Shown in pieces: positions 18,870-20,316 of a stretch of 20,316 nt of DNA. Source of the DNA: JAZNUH01 sp045592225 (GTDB lineage: Bacteria; Bacillota; Clostridia; UMGS1883; UMGS1540). How positions within the stretch are numbered: position 1 is the first letter of the stretch; every line of letters begins with the position of its first letter. The notes under the pieces were generated by a model. The model was not told where the DNA came from. It made no database searches and worked only from the letters and a program-made list of their open reading frames with translations. The DNA lies in contig JAZNUH010000106.1 of the NCBI GenBank assembly GCA_045592225.1, positions 1 to 20,316 on the forward strand. The letters are read 5' to 3'. The position numbers and the translations under genes were made by a program.

Positions 18870-20316
18870 ATGAAAAAGCTTTTAAGCTTACTGTTGGCAT
18901 TTACGCTGGTATTTACCCTGGCGCCTGCAGTGTATGCAGAGGATGAGGCAATGCTGCTCTGTCAGGAAGAGCAGATGCCTGAAACAGAGGTGGATGCAGA
19001 GGACAGTATTGTTGAAAATATTGTTCTGTTTGCACTTGCCGACGGTACAGATATAGCCGATATAGGTGAAGCTGTAACCGCCGCAGGCATAACCCGTGTA
19101 CACCCTGTATTCACAGATGAAGAGGGCAACGCCCTTGCAATCGGTGACAAAAACGAAACCTGGTACAGAGCATACACGGCAGATGATGTATATGCAGTTA
19201 TAGAAAAGGTAACCGCAATTGACGGCGTAAGCTTTGCAGAGCCTGAATACATATACACTCCTGATTATAACGGTATGCCCAGGGAATTTGACAAGGACCG
19301 TGACTGGCCCCACGGCAAGCACCTTTACAAGAAAAAGGACGGCAAGGACGAATTCTGGTGGGAAGACGAATATAAGCACAGCTACGCACCCGGCAGCGGC
19401 ACAGTTGTAGCTGTAATTGATACGGGTGTTGACTACACCCACGAGGACCTGGCGGCAAATATGTGGGTAAACTCTGCCGAGCAGGAGGGTACAGAAGGCG
19501 TTGACGATGACGGCAACGGCTATATAGACGATATCTACGGTGTTGACACCACTGCCACAGGCAAAAAAGCCGGCAACCCCATGGACGACCACGGCCACGG
19601 CACCCACGTTGCAGGTATTATTGGTATGACCTCAAACGGCGAGGGGGGTATTGGTCTTGCCTACGGCGCAAAAATTATGGCAATCAAGGCAGGACAGTCT
19701 ACAGGTATCCTTGCATCCTCCCATATTGCAAAGGCAATAAACTACGCTCATATGATGGGCGCAGATGTTATAAATATGTCCTTTGGTGGCGAAAGCCAGT
19801 CCTACCTTGTAGAAACTGCACTCGAAGATGCATTCTCCGATTGTGTACTTGTAGCATCAGCAGGTAATGACGGCATTCCGACAAATGATGCTGACCCTGA
19901 CCTTTATCCAAAAACAGCAGATGTTTACCCTGCAGGATATCCTTATGTACTTGGCGTTATGGCAACAGATAAAAACGGCAACCTTGCATCATTCTCTAAC
20001 TGGGACTATACACCCAATGAAAACTGCGAGTACGAAATGACTGCACCGGGTAAGGATATTTACTCGGCTCTTCCCGGCAACCGCTATGCAAAGTGGAGCG
20101 GTACCTCCATGGCGGCACCCTTTGTGGCGGCAGGTGCGGCAATTATCCGCAGCCATTATACAGATAAGGATATGTACTCCTCCCGCTTTATAATGGGTCA
20201 GCTTGCATCTGCAACCACCGACACAACCTATTATGAATCAAAGGACGGCAGCTATAATTACTCTGCATTTAATATTTATGACAGCCTGTACTACCTGCCC
20301 AAGCCTAATATTTCGG
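18870..20316 (+). CDS. Secreted subtilisin-like serine protease (S8), 3' end missing
   Basis: 482 codons are present with no stop before the window end. AAGGAG at 18855-18860 sets ATG 18870. A signal peptide (1-23, MKKLLSLLLAFTLVFTLAPA then VYA) is followed by an inhibitor-like propeptide (about 45-130, ending GVSFAEPEYIYTPDYN) and the S8 catalytic domain. Asp184 (AVIDTGVDYTHEDL), His243 (DDHGHGTHVAG), oxyanion Asn333 (ASAGNDG) and Ser413 (WSGTSMAAPFVAAG) are all intact. A calcium-loop-like acidic segment, VDDDGNGYIDD, lies at 211-221. The order and length suggest a large cell-surface protease with further C-terminal domains beyond the window. It is the second gene of the SLH operon, 40 nt after the SLH stop. 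Confidence 0.95.
   Translation, partial: MKKLLSLLLAFTLVFTLAPAVYAEDEAMLLCQEEQMPETEVDAEDSIVENIVLFALADGTDIADIGEAVTAAGITRVHPVFTDEEGNALAIGDKNETWYRAYTADDVYAVIEKVTAIDGVSFAEPEYIYTPDYNGMPREFDKDRDWPHGKHLYKKKDGKDEFWWEDEYKHSYAPGSGTVVAVIDTGVDYTHEDLAANMWVNSAEQEGTEGVDDDGNGYIDDIYGVDTTATGKKAGNPMDDHGHGTHVAGIIGMTSNGEGGIGLAYGAKIMAIKAGQSTGILASSHIAKAINYAHMMGADVINMSFGGESQSYLVETALEDAFSDCVLVASAGNDGIPTNDADPDLYPKTADVYPAGYPYVLGVMATDKNGNLASFSNWDYTPNENCEYEMTAPGKDIYSALPGNRYAKWSGTSMAAPFVAAGAAIIRSHYTDKDMYSSRFIMGQLASATTDTTYYESKDGSYNYSAFNIYDSLYYLPKPNIS

Noticed and set aside
18888..19607. 239-codon minus-strand frame inside the subtilase gene
   Set aside because: It is the antisense shadow of codon-biased protease sequence; the plus strand has signal peptide and catalytic motifs.
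1..20316. tRNA or rRNA genes, integrase, transposase or reverse transcriptase
   Set aside because: None was recognised on either strand, so the phage cassette has no visible integration enzyme within the window.

Overview
The window looks like chromosomal DNA from an anaerobic, low-to-mid GC Gram-positive bacterium of the class Clostridia, probably gut-associated. The support is an rpsO-pnp-M16 peptidase order of the Bacillus/Clostridium type, SLH-domain and BspA-like leucine-rich surface proteins, a YkuD L,D-transpeptidase, strong AGGAGG-type ribosome binding sites, and dispersed intergenic repeats built from terminator hairpins plus strings such as TTTTCAATTTTCAACTTTC or TGCAAAATGC. Species cannot be named from the sequence.

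Region 1 (1-5856) is a compact plus-strand phage-derived cassette: terminase large subunit, a beta-propeller-like virion protein, an 84-residue small structural-type protein, a possible 25-codon ORF lying inside a strongly folded RNA segment, a 409-residue coiled-coil virion-type protein, and a CHAP-domain cell-wall hydrolase. The genes overlap or nearly abut and all are open, but no portal, protease, major capsid or integrase gene is present inside the cassette. It is bordered by inverted copies of one dispersed terminator repeat and by many small hairpins.

Region 2 (5857-11178, minus strand) is envelope biology. It holds a secreted BspA-like LRR protein with its own promoter, then a separate three-gene operon (L,D-transpeptidase, lipoprotein, DUF624/YesL-like membrane protein) with a sigma-A promoter at one end and a terminator at the other.

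Region 3 (11179-16987, plus) holds a repeat-rich intergenic stretch with a 94-bp near-identical direct repeat, then rpsO, a perfect 16-bp hairpin, pnp, an M16 zinc peptidase and glycyl-tRNA synthetase. From pnp onward the genes are packed so tightly that co-transcription is likely. This is the conserved housekeeping core.

Region 4 (16988-20316) begins with a mosaic of repeats. A small XRE-type repressor (minus) then faces a plus-strand operon encoding a secreted cohesin-like/SLH protein and a secreted subtilisin-like protease cut off by the window end. Two copies of a 15-bp palindrome (ATGACA-N3-TGTCAT) sit in the divergent promoter region, one exactly between a perfect -35 and -10, so autoregulated repression of the SLH-protease operon is predicted.

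The best candidates for something undescribed are the capsid-less phage cassette, the structured RNA/leader peptide at 3258-3446 within it, and the XRE-operator-SLH/subtilase locus.
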